DNA of 64,000 nucleotides from CAVVNN01 sp963838035 (lineage in GTDB: Bacteria; Actinomycetota; Thermoleophilia; Solirubrobacterales; 70-9): NCBI GenBank assembly GCA_963838035.1, contig CAWIPM010000004.1:1-64000 (forward strand). The letters run 5' to 3'. The notes beneath the pieces are model-generated. The model was not told where the DNA came from, ran no database searches, and was given only the letters and a program-made list of their open reading frames with translations. The stretch's first letter is position 1, and each line of letters begins with the position of its first letter. The translations under genes were made by a program, and so were the position numbers. Shown here in pieces: positions 27,701 through 35,755 of the stretch.

Positions 27701-28169
27701 GGCGAGGGCGGTGGCACTGGCGACGACGACCGCGTCGGCTTCGCCGGGCACACCGACCCGGCTGCCCTCTGTTTGAGAATCGACCGGATTGCGACCCTCA
27801 CTCCGCGCAGCCGATAGCGCGTCGAGGGCGTCAATCCGAAGCCCGAACCAGATGCGGCGGGGGGGTGACGTGCGAGGCGTAGCCGGTTCCGCGCGAGGGG
27901 TAGAGGCGGACGCGGCGCGGCGCCAGGTAGGCGCGCAGGTCGGCAGCGAGGTCGCGCGCAGAACGATCGTCGGCGCTCACCAGCAACGCCGGGCGGCCCG
28001 CCAGCCCGCGGGCGTCCTCGAGCAACGCCGCCAGCAGTAGCGGCCGCAGCATCGCCGACGCGCGCACAGTCACCTTTCCTCCCCCGGCGGCCGCGTCGCG
28101 CGCGCGACCGGCGAGCGCGTGGACACGCTCGTTCTCGGCGGCGAGCTCGATCAGGGGGCGGAGGCTCAT
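24719..28169 (-). CDS. mfd: Transcription-repair coupling factor Mfd, with one frameshift near the N-terminus
   Basis: Mfd removes stalled RNA polymerase and recruits UvrA to the damaged strand. The N-terminal UvrB-homology module starts at MSLRPLIELAAENERV (28169). The polymerase-interaction domain is LRVGDHVVHEDHGVARFAGF...LYLEYRGEDRVYVP. The RecG-like motor has LLCGDVGFGKTEVALRA (Walker A), VIVDEEQRFGV (motif II) and ALSATPIPRTLQM (motif III), and the C-terminal D7-like domain ends at 24719. Near 27840 the frame changes after PPPHLV; one extra base in GGTTCGGG explains it, and the next frame reads LRIDALDALSAARSEG into the rest of the protein. Total length is 3451 nt (one above a multiple of three), or about 1,149 residues when corrected. 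If real, the truncation removes the first 110 residues, part of the UvrB-like module. Confidence 0.93.
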
Positions 28170-28205
28170 CGTGCGGACCGGGAGGCTACGCTGCCGGCGC
28201 TGCGA

Positions 28206-28928
28206 TCAGCCGAGGCCGGGGCCCGACCGCTGCCACTCGACCTGCCCCTCGCCCTCCGCCTTCGAGCGCTCCTCGACGGCATCCCACTGATGCAGCATCC
28301 GCTTCAGCCGGGCGACCGCCTCGGGTGGGTGGGTGGCGACGCCTGCGGCCAGCTCCAGCGCCGCTTCCTCAGTCGCCGAAGCCGGGGCCACACGGTTGAC
28401 CAGGCCGAGCCGCAACGCCTCGTCGGCGCCGACCGTCCGCGAGGAGAGCAGCAGGTACTTCGCCGCGGCCAGGCCGCAGAGCGTGACCAAACGGGCCGGG
28501 CCCACCGGGACCCCCAGCGCCGCACCGGGGAAGCGCATCCGCAGGTTCGAGCCGGCGACCCGCATGTCGCAGGCGACCGCTATCTCGGCGCCGCCGCCGA
28601 CGACGTCGCCGTGGCAGACGGCGATCGTCGGCTTGGGGAAACCGACAATCTCGTCGTAGAGGTCGGCGAAGAGCTGCATGCGGCGCACCTTGCCCTCCTC
28701 GTCGAGCTGCTCCCTGATGTCGGCGCCGGCCGAGAGGCCCATGTGGTCGGACGAGCTGAGGACCAGGACGCTGACGGCGTCATCTGAGCGGGCCACCGCC
28801 AGGTGCTCGAGCAGCTCGGCGAGCATCTGGGTGTTGATCGCGTTGCGTGAGCTGGGCCGCTGAAGGCGCAGGACGGCCACACCCTGCGCGTCGACGTCGT
28901 AGGAAGTCAGCTCTTCGGGATCGCTCAC
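28206..28928 (-). CDS. Enoyl-CoA hydratase/isomerase-family (crotonase) protein
   Basis: A 240-residue crotonase-fold protein. The oxyanion hole regions are LSAGADIREQ and CHGDVVGGGAEIAVACD. The Glu of GGGAEIA aligns with the first catalytic Glu of enoyl-CoA hydratase. The second catalytic Glu is not present: the FPGAALGVPVGPA loop has Ala there. Simple hydratase activity is therefore doubtful, and isomerase, hydrolase or another crotonase chemistry is possible. The GTG at 28928 overlaps the pth stop, and mfd follows 36 bp downstream, so it is embedded in a translation/repair operon without an obvious fatty-acid partner. Confidence 0.82.
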   Translation of the reverse strand: MSDPEELTSYDVDAQGVAVLRLQRPSSRNAINTQMLAELLEHLAVARSDDAVSVLVLSSSDHMGLSAGADIREQLDEEGKVRRMQLFADLYDEIVGFPKPTIAVCHGDVVGGGAEIAVACDMRVAGSNLRMRFPGAALGVPVGPARLVTLCGLAAAKYLLLSSRTVGADEALRLGLVNRVAPASATEEAALELAAGVATHPPEAVARLKRMLHQWDAVEERSKAEGEGQVEWQRSGPGLG

Positions 28929-29530
28929 GCGGTGGAACCTAGCTTCTCGACGAGCCGCTCGGCCTCATCGGCAGCTCGGCCGATCAGCTCGACCACCTGG
29001 TCACGCGGCTCGCGGAAGCGCGACAGCACGTAGGCGGAGACGACCTCGGGGTCGGTCGAGTCGGGCCGACCCACGCCGGCCCGGACTCGCCAGAACCCGG
29101 CGTCGCCGAGGCCCCGCTTCAGGCTCTTCAAACCGTTGTGGCCGGCGAGGCCCCCGCCGAGGCGGGACTGGACCTCGCCGAAGGGAAGGTCGATCTCGTC
29201 GTGTAGGACGACCACCCGGTCCAGCGGCGCCTTCAACGCTCCGCGCGCCGGGCCGGCCGAATCGCCGGACTCGTTCATGAAGGTCTGGGGCAGCAGGACC
29301 GCCACCCGCGGCCCCCCCGGCCCGGCCCGCCCGTCTGCGATCAGCCCGGCGAACTTCTTCCTCGCCCGCGGCAGGCTCCAGCGCCGCGACAGCTCCGCCC
29401 CGACCTCGAAGCCGATGTTGTGGCGGGTCGCTGCGTACTGCGCGCCTGGGTTACCGAGCCCGACGATGAGGATGGGCCCGCCCCGCTCGCCCTGATCGTC
29501 GCGATCGGCCCGGCGGCGAAAGAGGGACAG
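28925..29530 (-). CDS. pth: Peptidyl-tRNA hydrolase, apparently starting at CTG
   Basis: Pth recycles peptidyl-tRNAs released from stalled ribosomes. The catalytic set is complete: N27 (VGLGNPG), H37 (TRHNIGF), the Asn of TFMNESG, the Asp of VLHDEIDLPFG and the Asn of GHNGLKS. No ATG, GTG or TTG exists in frame before the conserved core; the first GTG (29305) lies inside it and would remove the catalytic Asn and His. The frame is open only back to the rplY stop (29534-29536). The best start is CTG at 29528-29530, 3 bp after that stop, giving a Ser-Leu-Phe-Arg-Arg-Arg start and 201 residues, a normal length. Either a rare CTG start is used, coupled to rplY termination, or the initiation codon carries a base error. 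Confidence 0.88.
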   Translation of the reverse strand: MSLFRRRADRDDQGERGGPILIVGLGNPGAQYAATRHNIGFEVGAELSRRWSLPRARKKFAGLIADGRAGPGGPRVAVLLPQTFMNESGDSAGPARGALKAPLDRVVVLHDEIDLPFGEVQSRLGGGLAGHNGLKSLKRGLGDAGFWRVRAGVGRPDSTDPEVVSAYVLSRFREPRDQVVELIGRAADEAERLVEKLGSTA

Positions 29531-29533
29531 CGG

Positions 29534-30230
29534 CTACTCGCCTTCGGGCTCGCTCGGCTCGCCGTCGGCGCCACCCTCGGGCTCCTTGGCGCCCTCGGGC
29601 GCCTCGCCGCCCTCGCCGACGACCTCGGCCTCCTCTTCGACCTCCGGCTGCGGGCTCTTCCTCGACCCGCGGCGGCGAGAGCGTCGCGATCGTGACCTCC
29701 TCGGGATCGTCGGCGACGAATTTGGCGCCCTCGGGAGGGGTGGCAGCGGAGAGCTGCACCGTGTCGTTGATCTCCATGGCGGAGACGTCGACGACGATCC
29801 GGTCGGGAATCTCGGCGGGCAGGGCTTCGACGGTGATCTCGCGGGTGACGTGCTCGAGAACGCCGCCGGCCTTGACGCCGGGAGCGCCCTCGGCCCCCTC
29901 GAGCTCGATCGCCACCTCCGCCTGGATCGCCTCGTCGAGCTTCACCGCCTGCAGGTCGATGTGCTCGATGCTGCCGCGGACCGGGTGCAGCTGCTGCTCC
30001 TTGACCACAACCGGCACGGCTTTGCCGTTACCGATCTCGAGATCGAAAAGCGCATGGCCCTCCGAGAGCACCGTCTGCACGTCGCGCTCGGGGACCTGGA
30101 AGGCGGTCGCGTCCGAGCCGCCGCTGTAGACGACGCCCGGGATCAGGCCCACACGCCGCAGGCGGCGGGAGGTCCTGGAGCCGAACTCCGCACGGGGAGC
30201 GGCCGTGAGCTTTGCGCGAGCGGTCGCCAT
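29534..30230 (-). CDS. rplY: 50S ribosomal protein L25/Ctc, frameshifted in its acidic tail
   Basis: A Ctc-type L25 protein that binds 5S rRNA in the large subunit. The N-terminal L25 domain (MATARAKLTAAPRAEFGSR...LRRVGLIPGVVYSG) is followed by the TL5/CTC beta domain (EINDTVQLSAATPPEG). After VEEEP (about 29665) the frame changes. The as-read frame gives an Arg/Gly-rich tail to 29451 that overlaps pth. The alternative gives the acidic tail VEEEAEVVGEGGEAPEG...SEPEGE with a stop at 29534, as expected for actinobacterial L25. Total length is 697 nt (one above a multiple of three), so one extra base near CCCGCAGCC is likely. It is the first gene of the operon continuing to pth, crotonase and mfd. 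Confidence 0.9.
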
Positions 30231-30286
30231 CGGACGGGAGAGAATAGAGAACCGGCAAGATTCGGAACCTGTGCCAACCTTGCCGC

Positions 30287-31708
30287 ATGGCTGACGACTC
30301 GAAGATCCCCAAGGGCCGGATTCGCCGCTCGGCGAAGCTGGGCTCGATCGTGGGGGTGCAGGGGGCGCGCTACGCGGGCACCAAAGCCGCCAACGTGACC
30401 CGCACCGAGGAGGGCGGCAAGGAGCGGCTGGAGCAGCGGCACCTGGAGACCGCGATGAAGATGGTCGGGGCGCTCGGCCAGATGAAGGGCGCGGCGATGA
30501 AGCTCGGCCAGTTCGCCTCCTTCATCGACACCGAGTTCCTCCCCGAGGAGTACCGCGAGATCTACCAGGAGCAGCTGGCGAAACTGCGCACCGACGCGCC
30601 ATCGATGCCCTGGGAGAAGGTCGAGAAGGTGCTGGCGGAGGAGTACGACGACGAACCCGTCTCCGAGCTGTTCTCCGAGTTCGAGACGGAGGCGTTCGCC
30701 GCGGCCTCGATCGGCCAGGTGCACCGGGCCGAGCTGCTCGACGGCCGCAGGGTCGCGGTGAAGATCCAGTACCCGGGGATCGCCGAGGCGCTCGACGCCG
30801 ACCTTCGCAACGCGGGGACGCTGGTGCGGCTGGCGCGCGCGATCGCCCCCGGCCTCGACGCGAAGGCGATCGCCCACGAGCTGCGCGAACGGGTGATGGA
30901 GGAGCTCGACTACGAGTACGAGGCCCAGAACCAGCGAACTTTCTCCCGCGCCTACCGCGACCACCCCTTCATCTACGTCCCCGAAGTGGTGACCCGGCTG
31001 TCGCGACGCCGCGTGCTGGTCACGGAGCTGGTCGAGGGCAGGGGCTTCGAGGAGATCAAGCAGCTGCCCCATGAGGAGCGCAGCCGCTTCGGCGAGATCG
31101 TCTTCCGCGGGAGCTTCGGCTCGATCTACCACCTGCAGCACTTCAACGCCGACCCCCATCCCGGCAACTACATCCTGATGGAGGATGGGCGGGTCGCCTT
31201 CCTCGACTTCGGGATGACGAAGAAGCTCGACCGCGAGCAGATCCTGCTCGAGCAGCGCGCCTTCGACGCCGCGTCGCGCGACGACCCGGAGGCGTTTCGC
31301 GCCGCCCTGCACGACCTCGGCTTCATCAAGAACCCCTCGAAGCTGGACGCCGAGCGGCTGATGGACCACATGCGCGCGGTCGGCGGCTGGTTTGTGATGG
31401 AGGACCGCGAGCTCGAGATCACCCCGCGGCGGGTGATGAAGATCATCGAGTCGACCAACGACCCGCGCTCGGAGTACTTCGACCTGATGCGGCGCGAGTC
31501 GATCCCGGCCGACGAGCTGATGGGGCGGCGGATGGAAATCGGCGTCGTCGCCGTGCTGGGACAGCTTCGCGCCAAGCGAAACTGGCACCGGATCGCGCGC
31601 GAGTGGGTCTATGCCGACCCACCGGCGACTGCGCTGGGCGAACAGGAGTGGGACTACTTCGAGTCGCGGGGAGTGCAGCGCACGCCAGGGCTCCCCAGCA
31701 CGGCGTGA
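30287..31708 (+). CDS. AarF/UbiB (ABC1) family atypical kinase
   Basis: A 473-residue protein with the family hallmarks in order. The KxGQ motif is in AMKLGQFASF. The Ala-rich loop reads AAASIGQVHRAELL, the ATP-site lysine is in RRVAVKIQYPG, the catalytic-loop motif is FNADPHPGNYIL and the metal-binding motif is FLDFGMTKKLD. UbiB/COQ8 proteins bind and hydrolyse ATP and support isoprenoid-quinone synthesis or lipid homeostasis; protein-kinase activity is suppressed by the KxGQ helix. No quinone-synthesis gene is nearby. It is divergent from rplY, with 56 bp between the starts. The end is convergent with GDPD. Confidence 0.92.
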   Translation: MADDSKIPKGRIRRSAKLGSIVGVQGARYAGTKAANVTRTEEGGKERLEQRHLETAMKMVGALGQMKGAAMKLGQFASFIDTEFLPEEYREIYQEQLAKLRTDAPSMPWEKVEKVLAEEYDDEPVSELFSEFETEAFAAASIGQVHRAELLDGRRVAVKIQYPGIAEALDADLRNAGTLVRLARAIAPGLDAKAIAHELRERVMEELDYEYEAQNQRTFSRAYRDHPFIYVPEVVTRLSRRRVLVTELVEGRGFEEIKQLPHEERSRFGEIVFRGSFGSIYHLQHFNADPHPGNYILMEDGRVAFLDFGMTKKLDREQILLEQRAFDAASRDDPEAFRAALHDLGFIKNPSKLDAERLMDHMRAVGGWFVMEDRELEITPRRVMKIIESTNDPRSEYFDLMRRESIPADELMGRRMEIGVVAVLGQLRAKRNWHRIAREWVYADPPATALGEQEWDYFESRGVQRTPGLPSTA

Positions 31709-31746
31709 ACCCGGTCTGCTGTCCCCTTGCCGCCCGCAGTGCGCGG

Positions 31747-32490
31747 CTAAGGAAGGGCGGAGCCGGGAAGTTGGGCGAAAAGACGGGGATCGTTCGAGCA
31801 GAGGCCGGCCGCACCTGCGTCGAGGAGCTTGCGCATCCGCGGCAGGTCATCGACGGTCCAGGCGATCAGCTCGACTCCGGCGATCTCGGTGATGCGGGCC
31901 AACCTGCTGGTGACTAGGGGGTGGTAGACCCACATCGCCGCCACCTCCAGCTTCGGCAGCTCCTCGGCGGCCAGGCCGGGGAGGCGATGGCGCATCGCCA
32001 TCAGCGCCGCCAGCATCGGCAGCTTCGCCCAGCGCTTCGAGGCCCAGTCCCTGGTGACCTTGGGGTAGGTCCAGCCGCGCCGCAGATCGGGCTCCAGCGC
32101 ACGGATCCGACCGAGCGAGTAGAGCTCCATCGTCGAGATCATCGCCCTGCCGACCAGGTCCCGCTCCCTCAGAGCCGCGACGATCTCCTCCTCCCGCCCG
32201 GGCAGCTTGATGTCGATGTCGATCTCGACCCCATCCAGAGGCGGCGCCAGGAACGCGTCCAGTGCCTCGGTCAGGGTCAGCGGGGTGCGCCGGGCGGCAT
32301 CGGCCCAATCGTGGGCGACGACCAGGGGCGCCCGCTGCTCAAGCGGCAGGTGGGCGTCGCGCAGCCAGAGCACATCGAGCTCGATCGTGTCGACGCCGGC
32401 CGCCGCCGCGGCGCGGAAGCTCTCCAGGGTGTTTCCCGGTGCGATCAGGTCGGCACCCTTGTGGCCGACGAGGCGGAGCCCGCCGGGCAC
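31747..32490 (-). CDS. Glycerophosphodiester phosphodiesterase
   Basis: A 247-residue GDPD-fold TIM barrel that releases glycerol-3-phosphate from glycerophosphodiesters. Diagnostic residues are VGHKGADLIAPGNTLESF (catalytic His, substrate Asn/Thr), GVDTIELDVLWL (metal-binding Glu/Asp), VVAHDW (second His) and GVEIDIDIKLPG (Glu/Lys). LIAWTVDD near the end is the typical final strand. No signal peptide is visible, so it is probably cytoplasmic. The GTG at 32490 shares its first base with the prs stop, so it is translationally coupled to prs and glmU. Confidence 0.92.
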   Translation of the reverse strand: MPGGLRLVGHKGADLIAPGNTLESFRAAAAAGVDTIELDVLWLRDAHLPLEQRAPLVVAHDWADAARRTPLTLTEALDAFLAPPLDGVEIDIDIKLPGREEEIVAALRERDLVGRAMISTMELYSLGRIRALEPDLRRGWTYPKVTRDWASKRWAKLPMLAALMAMRHRLPGLAAEELPKLEVAAMWVYHPLVTSRLARITEIAGVELIAWTVDDLPRMRKLLDAGAAGLCSNDPRLFAQLPGSALP

Positions 32491-33521
32491 TAGAAGAGCT
32501 GGTTCTCGCCGGCGAAGATCTCGGAGACCGAGTCGTCGGTGAAGATGCGGCGGATCGAATCGGCGAAGGTTCCCGCGGTCGAGAGCACGGTGATGTTGTC
32601 GGGAGCGCCGGGGCGCAGCGGCAGCGTGTCGGTGACGACGATCCTCTCGATTCCCGAGTTCTCAAAGGCAAGGCGTTCGAAGGCGGGGCCGGAGAAGACG
32701 CCGTGGGTGGCGCAGGCGATGACCCGCGCGGCGCCCTCGTCCATCACCGTCTGCGCGGCGGCGCAGAGCGTGCCGGCTGTGTCGATCATGTCGTCGACGA
32801 GGACCGCGGTCTTGCCCTTGACGTCGCCGACCACGTAGCCGATCTCGGCCACCTGCTGGGCGGGGCGCTCCTTCTCCATCACCGCCCAGTGGGTCCCGAT
32901 CCGACGGGCGAAGTTGCGCGCAGTCTTCACCCGGCCGGCGTCGGGGGAGACGATCACCAGCTCATCGGTGAGGTTCTGGTCGACGAACCACTGGGTCAGC
33001 ATCGGCATCGCGGTCATGTGGTCGACCGGGACGTGGAAGAAGCCCTGCACCTGGCCGGCGTGGAGGTCCATGGTGAGGACGCGGTCGACGCCGACGCCCT
33101 CCAGGCACTTGGCGACGATGCGGGCGGAGATCGGCTCGCGCGGAGCCGACTTCTTGTCCTGGCGGGCGTAGCCGTACCAGGGCATGACCGCGATGATCCG
33201 GTGCGCGGAGGCGCCCTGGGCGGCGTCGATCATCGTCAACAGCTCGATCAGCGCGTCGTTCGGGGTCATCCCGGTCTGCTCATTGGCGCAGGTCGATTGG
33301 ACCAGGAAGACGTCGGCGCCCCGGATCGACTCCTCATAGCGACAGTAGACCTCGCCGTTGGCGAAGGTCTTCAGCGTCACCTGGCCGACGTCGAGGTCGA
33401 GCTTGCCGGCAACCTTGGCGGTCAGATCCATCGAGCTGCGGCCGCCGAAGACCATCAGCCGCTTCGAGTAGTCGTGCGGGATTGCGGTCGCCTGCTGCGG
33501 GCGCTCCTCGATCGCGCTCAT
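32490..33521 (-). CDS. prs: Ribose-phosphate pyrophosphokinase
   Basis: Makes PRPP from ribose-5-phosphate and ATP for nucleotide, His and Trp synthesis. A full-length class I enzyme of 343 residues. The flexible-loop region is WYGYARQDKKSAPREPIS. The divalent-metal site is VLTMDLHAGQVQGFF and the PRPP loop is VLVDDMIDTAGT (residues 240-251). An N-terminal extension of about 20 residues precedes the conserved MVFGGRSS. The ATG overlaps the glmU stop (ATGA), the usual glmU-prs pair. Confidence 0.96.
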   Translation of the reverse strand: MSAIEERPQQATAIPHDYSKRLMVFGGRSSMDLTAKVAGKLDLDVGQVTLKTFANGEVYCRYEESIRGADVFLVQSTCANEQTGMTPNDALIELLTMIDAAQGASAHRIIAVMPWYGYARQDKKSAPREPISARIVAKCLEGVGVDRVLTMDLHAGQVQGFFHVPVDHMTAMPMLTQWFVDQNLTDELVIVSPDAGRVKTARNFARRIGTHWAVMEKERPAQQVAEIGYVVGDVKGKTAVLVDDMIDTAGTLCAAAQTVMDEGAARVIACATHGVFSGPAFERLAFENSGIERIVVTDTLPLRPGAPDNITVLSTAGTFADSIRRIFTDDSVSEIFAGENQLF

Positions 33522-34915
33522 GTTCTCCGCTCACCTTGCATCTTGGCTTTTCGCTCGGCGTAGCCCTCGATGTTCCGTTGCTCGTTCTCGCTCACGGCAA
33601 GCGCCCCCGGCGCCACGTCGTCCTTGATCACCGCTCCGGCGCCAGTGTAGGCGTCATCGCCGACTTCTACCGGTGCGATCAGCATCGTGTCAACGCCGAT
33701 GCGGACGTTTTGGCCGATCACCGTCCGGTTCTTGCGGAATCCGTCGTAGTTCGCGGTGATCGTGCCGGCGCCCAGGTTGCTTCCCGCGCCCACCTCTGCA
33801 TCGCCGACGTAGGCGAGATGGGGGACCTTGGCGCCCTCCCCGATCCGCGAGTTCTTGATCTCGACGAAGGATCCGGCCTTGGCGCCGGGCTCGAGCGCGG
33901 CGCCCGGGCGCAGGTACGCGAACGGTCCGACCGTGCAGCCGTCGAGGACATCGCACTCGACCAGGTAGGAGTGTGGGACGGAGACGCCCTCGCCGAGCCT
34001 GGTGTCGGTCAGCGTCGTCAGGGGGCCGACGACGGAGCCGGCGCCGACCTCGGTGCGGCCACGGAGGCTGGTGCCAGGCTCGATCCGGGCGTCGGCTGCG
34101 ATCTCGACGTCGGCGTCGGCCCAGGTGGAGGCGGGGTCAACGACGGTGACTCCGGCGAGCATGTGCGCCTCGAGGATGCGCCGGCGCGCCTCGACCTCGA
34201 CCGCGGCGAGGTCGGCGCGGTCGTTGACCCCCATCGTCACGGCGAGGTCGTCGGCGACGTGGGCGGCGACGGAGTGGCCGGCCTCGCGCAGCGCCGGGAA
34301 GATGTCGGGGAGGTAGTACTCGCCCTGGGCGTTGTCGTTCGACAGGCCGGCGAGAGCGGCGGCGAGCGGCGTCGCGTCGAATGCATAGGTGCCAGCGTTG
34401 ATCTCGCGGATCGCCAGCTCCTCGGGGCGGGCATCGCCCGCGGCTTTGGCCTCGACCACGCGCTCGACATCGCCGGAGGGTGCACGGACGACCCGGCCGT
34501 AGGCACCGGGGTCCTCGAGCTCGATCGTCAGCATCGTCGCCGCGGCGCGGGAGGACGCGTGCGCCGCGAGCAATCCGCCGATCACCTCAGCGGAGAGCAG
34601 GGGCACATCGCCGGAGAGCACCAGCACCGTCTCGCTCTCCTCGATCAGCGCCAGCGCCGCGCGGACGGCGCCGCCGGTGCCGTCGGGCTCGGGCTGGACG
34701 ACGGTCTCGACCTCGCAGGGGAGGCCGGCCGAGATCTCGCGGCCCGGAGAGACGATCGCCGCGACCCGTCCTGCCCCGGCAGCGCGCGCGGCGAGGACCG
34801 GCCAGGCGACCATCGGGCGCCCGCAGACGGGGTGCAGCATCTTCGGCAGCGAGGAACGCATGCGCGTTCCCTCACCCGCCGCCATGACGAGGACCAGGGG
34901 CGAACTCACCGGCAA
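33518..34915 (-). CDS. glmU: Bifunctional UDP-N-acetylglucosamine pyrophosphorylase / glucosamine-1-phosphate N-acetyltransferase
   Basis: Catalyses the last two steps to UDP-GlcNAc, the peptidoglycan precursor. The N-terminal uridyltransferase domain has LVLVMAAGEGTRMRSSLPK, with QPEPDGTGGAVRAAL and VLSGDVPLL. The C-terminal left-handed beta-helix has many hexapeptide turns and the acetyltransferase signature GAGTITANYDGFRKNRT. The full length is 465 residues. It starts at 34915 after a 100-bp spacer from neighbouring leftward genes and heads the glmU-prs-GDPD operon. Confidence 0.96.
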   Translation of the reverse strand: MPVSSPLVLVMAAGEGTRMRSSLPKMLHPVCGRPMVAWPVLAARAAGAGRVAAIVSPGREISAGLPCEVETVVQPEPDGTGGAVRAALALIEESETVLVLSGDVPLLSAEVIGGLLAAHASSRAAATMLTIELEDPGAYGRVVRAPSGDVERVVEAKAAGDARPEELAIREINAGTYAFDATPLAAALAGLSNDNAQGEYYLPDIFPALREAGHSVAAHVADDLAVTMGVNDRADLAAVEVEARRRILEAHMLAGVTVVDPASTWADADVEIAADARIEPGTSLRGRTEVGAGSVVGPLTTLTDTRLGEGVSVPHSYLVECDVLDGCTVGPFAYLRPGAALEPGAKAGSFVEIKNSRIGEGAKVPHLAYVGDAEVGAGSNLGAGTITANYDGFRKNRTVIGQNVRIGVDTMLIAPVEVGDDAYTGAGAVIKDDVAPGALAVSENEQRNIEGYAERKAKMQGERRT

Positions 34916-34949
34916 AGCGTAGTGGCGGCGAGCCGGTCCTGCCGCGGCG

Positions 34950-35519
34950 CTAAGCCCGCGAAAGGTCTCGCCCGACGAGGGCGACGCTGGTGAGGGTCCA
35001 GCCGGCGAAGATCAGGTCGATGCCGACCAGGAGGCCGATTGCCCAATCGGCGGAGCTGGGGAACTTGGCGAGGACGAGGATGCCGACCAGGAGGCCGGCA
35101 AAACCGCTTAGGCCGACCAGTCCGGCGCCCTGCCGGCCGCGAGCAGAGAAGGCGACTGCGATCCGCGTCAGGCCCATGAAGAGGAAGTAGATGCCGAGGA
35201 CGAGGGTGAGGGTGAGGGTGCCGTTGTGCGGTTCGACGATCAGCCAGAGGCCGACCAGCACCGTGAGGATGGCCCAGATGAGGCGCAGGATCACGCTCCC
35301 GACCGAGTGGGCGGTGAACGCCCCGGCGACGAGGAATGCTCCCGCGATCACCAGGATCCAGCCGATGAAGATCGCGGTCCCGACCGAGGCGACGGCGGGA
35401 ACGAGGATGGCGACGCAGCCGATCAGGATCGCAATGACCCCAACGGCCATCAGCCCCTTCCAGCTGCGCGCTAGCCCCTCGCGCACCTCCGGGTCCATCG
35501 ACGCTCCGCCCATCTCCAT
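34950..35519 (-). CDS. HdeD-like (DUF308) membrane protein
   Basis: A 189-residue integral membrane protein with six hydrophobic segments in three similar pairs (VGVIAILIGCVAILVPAVAS; AILTVLVGLWLIVEPHNGTL; FAGLLVGILVLAKFPSSADW). This is the DUF308/HdeD plan, associated with acid resistance in enterobacteria but of unknown function in actinobacteria. The ATG at 35519 was chosen as the first start after a weak purine stretch; upstream codons of the longer frame run into intergenic sequence. It stands alone, between glmU and a long inverted repeat. Confidence 0.8.
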   Translation of the reverse strand: MEMGGASMDPEVREGLARSWKGLMAVGVIAILIGCVAILVPAVASVGTAIFIGWILVIAGAFLVAGAFTAHSVGSVILRLIWAILTVLVGLWLIVEPHNGTLTLTLVLGIYFLFMGLTRIAVAFSARGRQGAGLVGLSGFAGLLVGILVLAKFPSSADWAIGLLVGIDLIFAGWTLTSVALVGRDLSRA

Positions 35520-35555
35520 GAAACGGACCCTAAGCTCCCACCCGGACGCGATCAA

Positions 35556-35614
35556 GCCGGCACGCGCGCACCGTTTTCCCCCTATTGCGGGGTCAAAGGT
35601 GCGCGCGTGCCGGC
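35556..35614. repeat. Perfect 17-bp inverted repeat with inner stem
   Basis: GCCGGCACGCGCGCACC (35556-35572) is perfectly complementary to GGTGCGCGCGTGCCGGC (35598-35614). The 25-nt loop holds a second small stem (CCCC...GGGG around CTATTG). It lies between the DUF308 start and tRNA-Gln. There is no T tract directly after either arm, so it is not a simple intrinsic terminator. It could be a protein-binding site, a structured RNA element or a processing signal. Confidence 0.85.
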
Positions 35615-35635
35615 AGCGTTAGGCTCGTGACCCGA

Positions 35636-35708
35636 TCCGGGGTGGTGTAGTCGGCTAGCACGCCTGGTTTTGGTCCAGGAAGCGGGGGTTCGAGCCCTCC
35701 CCCCGGAA
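35636..35708 (+). tRNA. tRNA-Gln (anticodon UUG)
   Basis: A 73-nt cloverleaf: acceptor TCCGGGG/CCCCGGA, anticodon stem CCTGG/CCAGG with loop TTTTGGT (anticodon UUG), T-arm GGGGG/CCTCC with loop TTCGAGC, discriminator A. CCA is not encoded. The long inverted repeat ends 21 bp upstream. Confidence 0.93.
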
Positions 35709-35755
35709 CTTTCTCCAGAAGCGGAGAGCGACCCCGCCCCGCCCCGCCGAAGGCC

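Noticed and set aside
25643..27817. 724-codon plus-strand frame opposite mfd
   Set aside because: Antisense shadow; Mfd motifs on the minus strand are unambiguous.
29451..29534. Arg/Gly-rich C-terminus of rplY as the natural end
   Set aside because: The other frame gives the acidic tail usual for Ctc-type L25 and a stop directly before pth; the Arg-rich end is a frameshift artefact.
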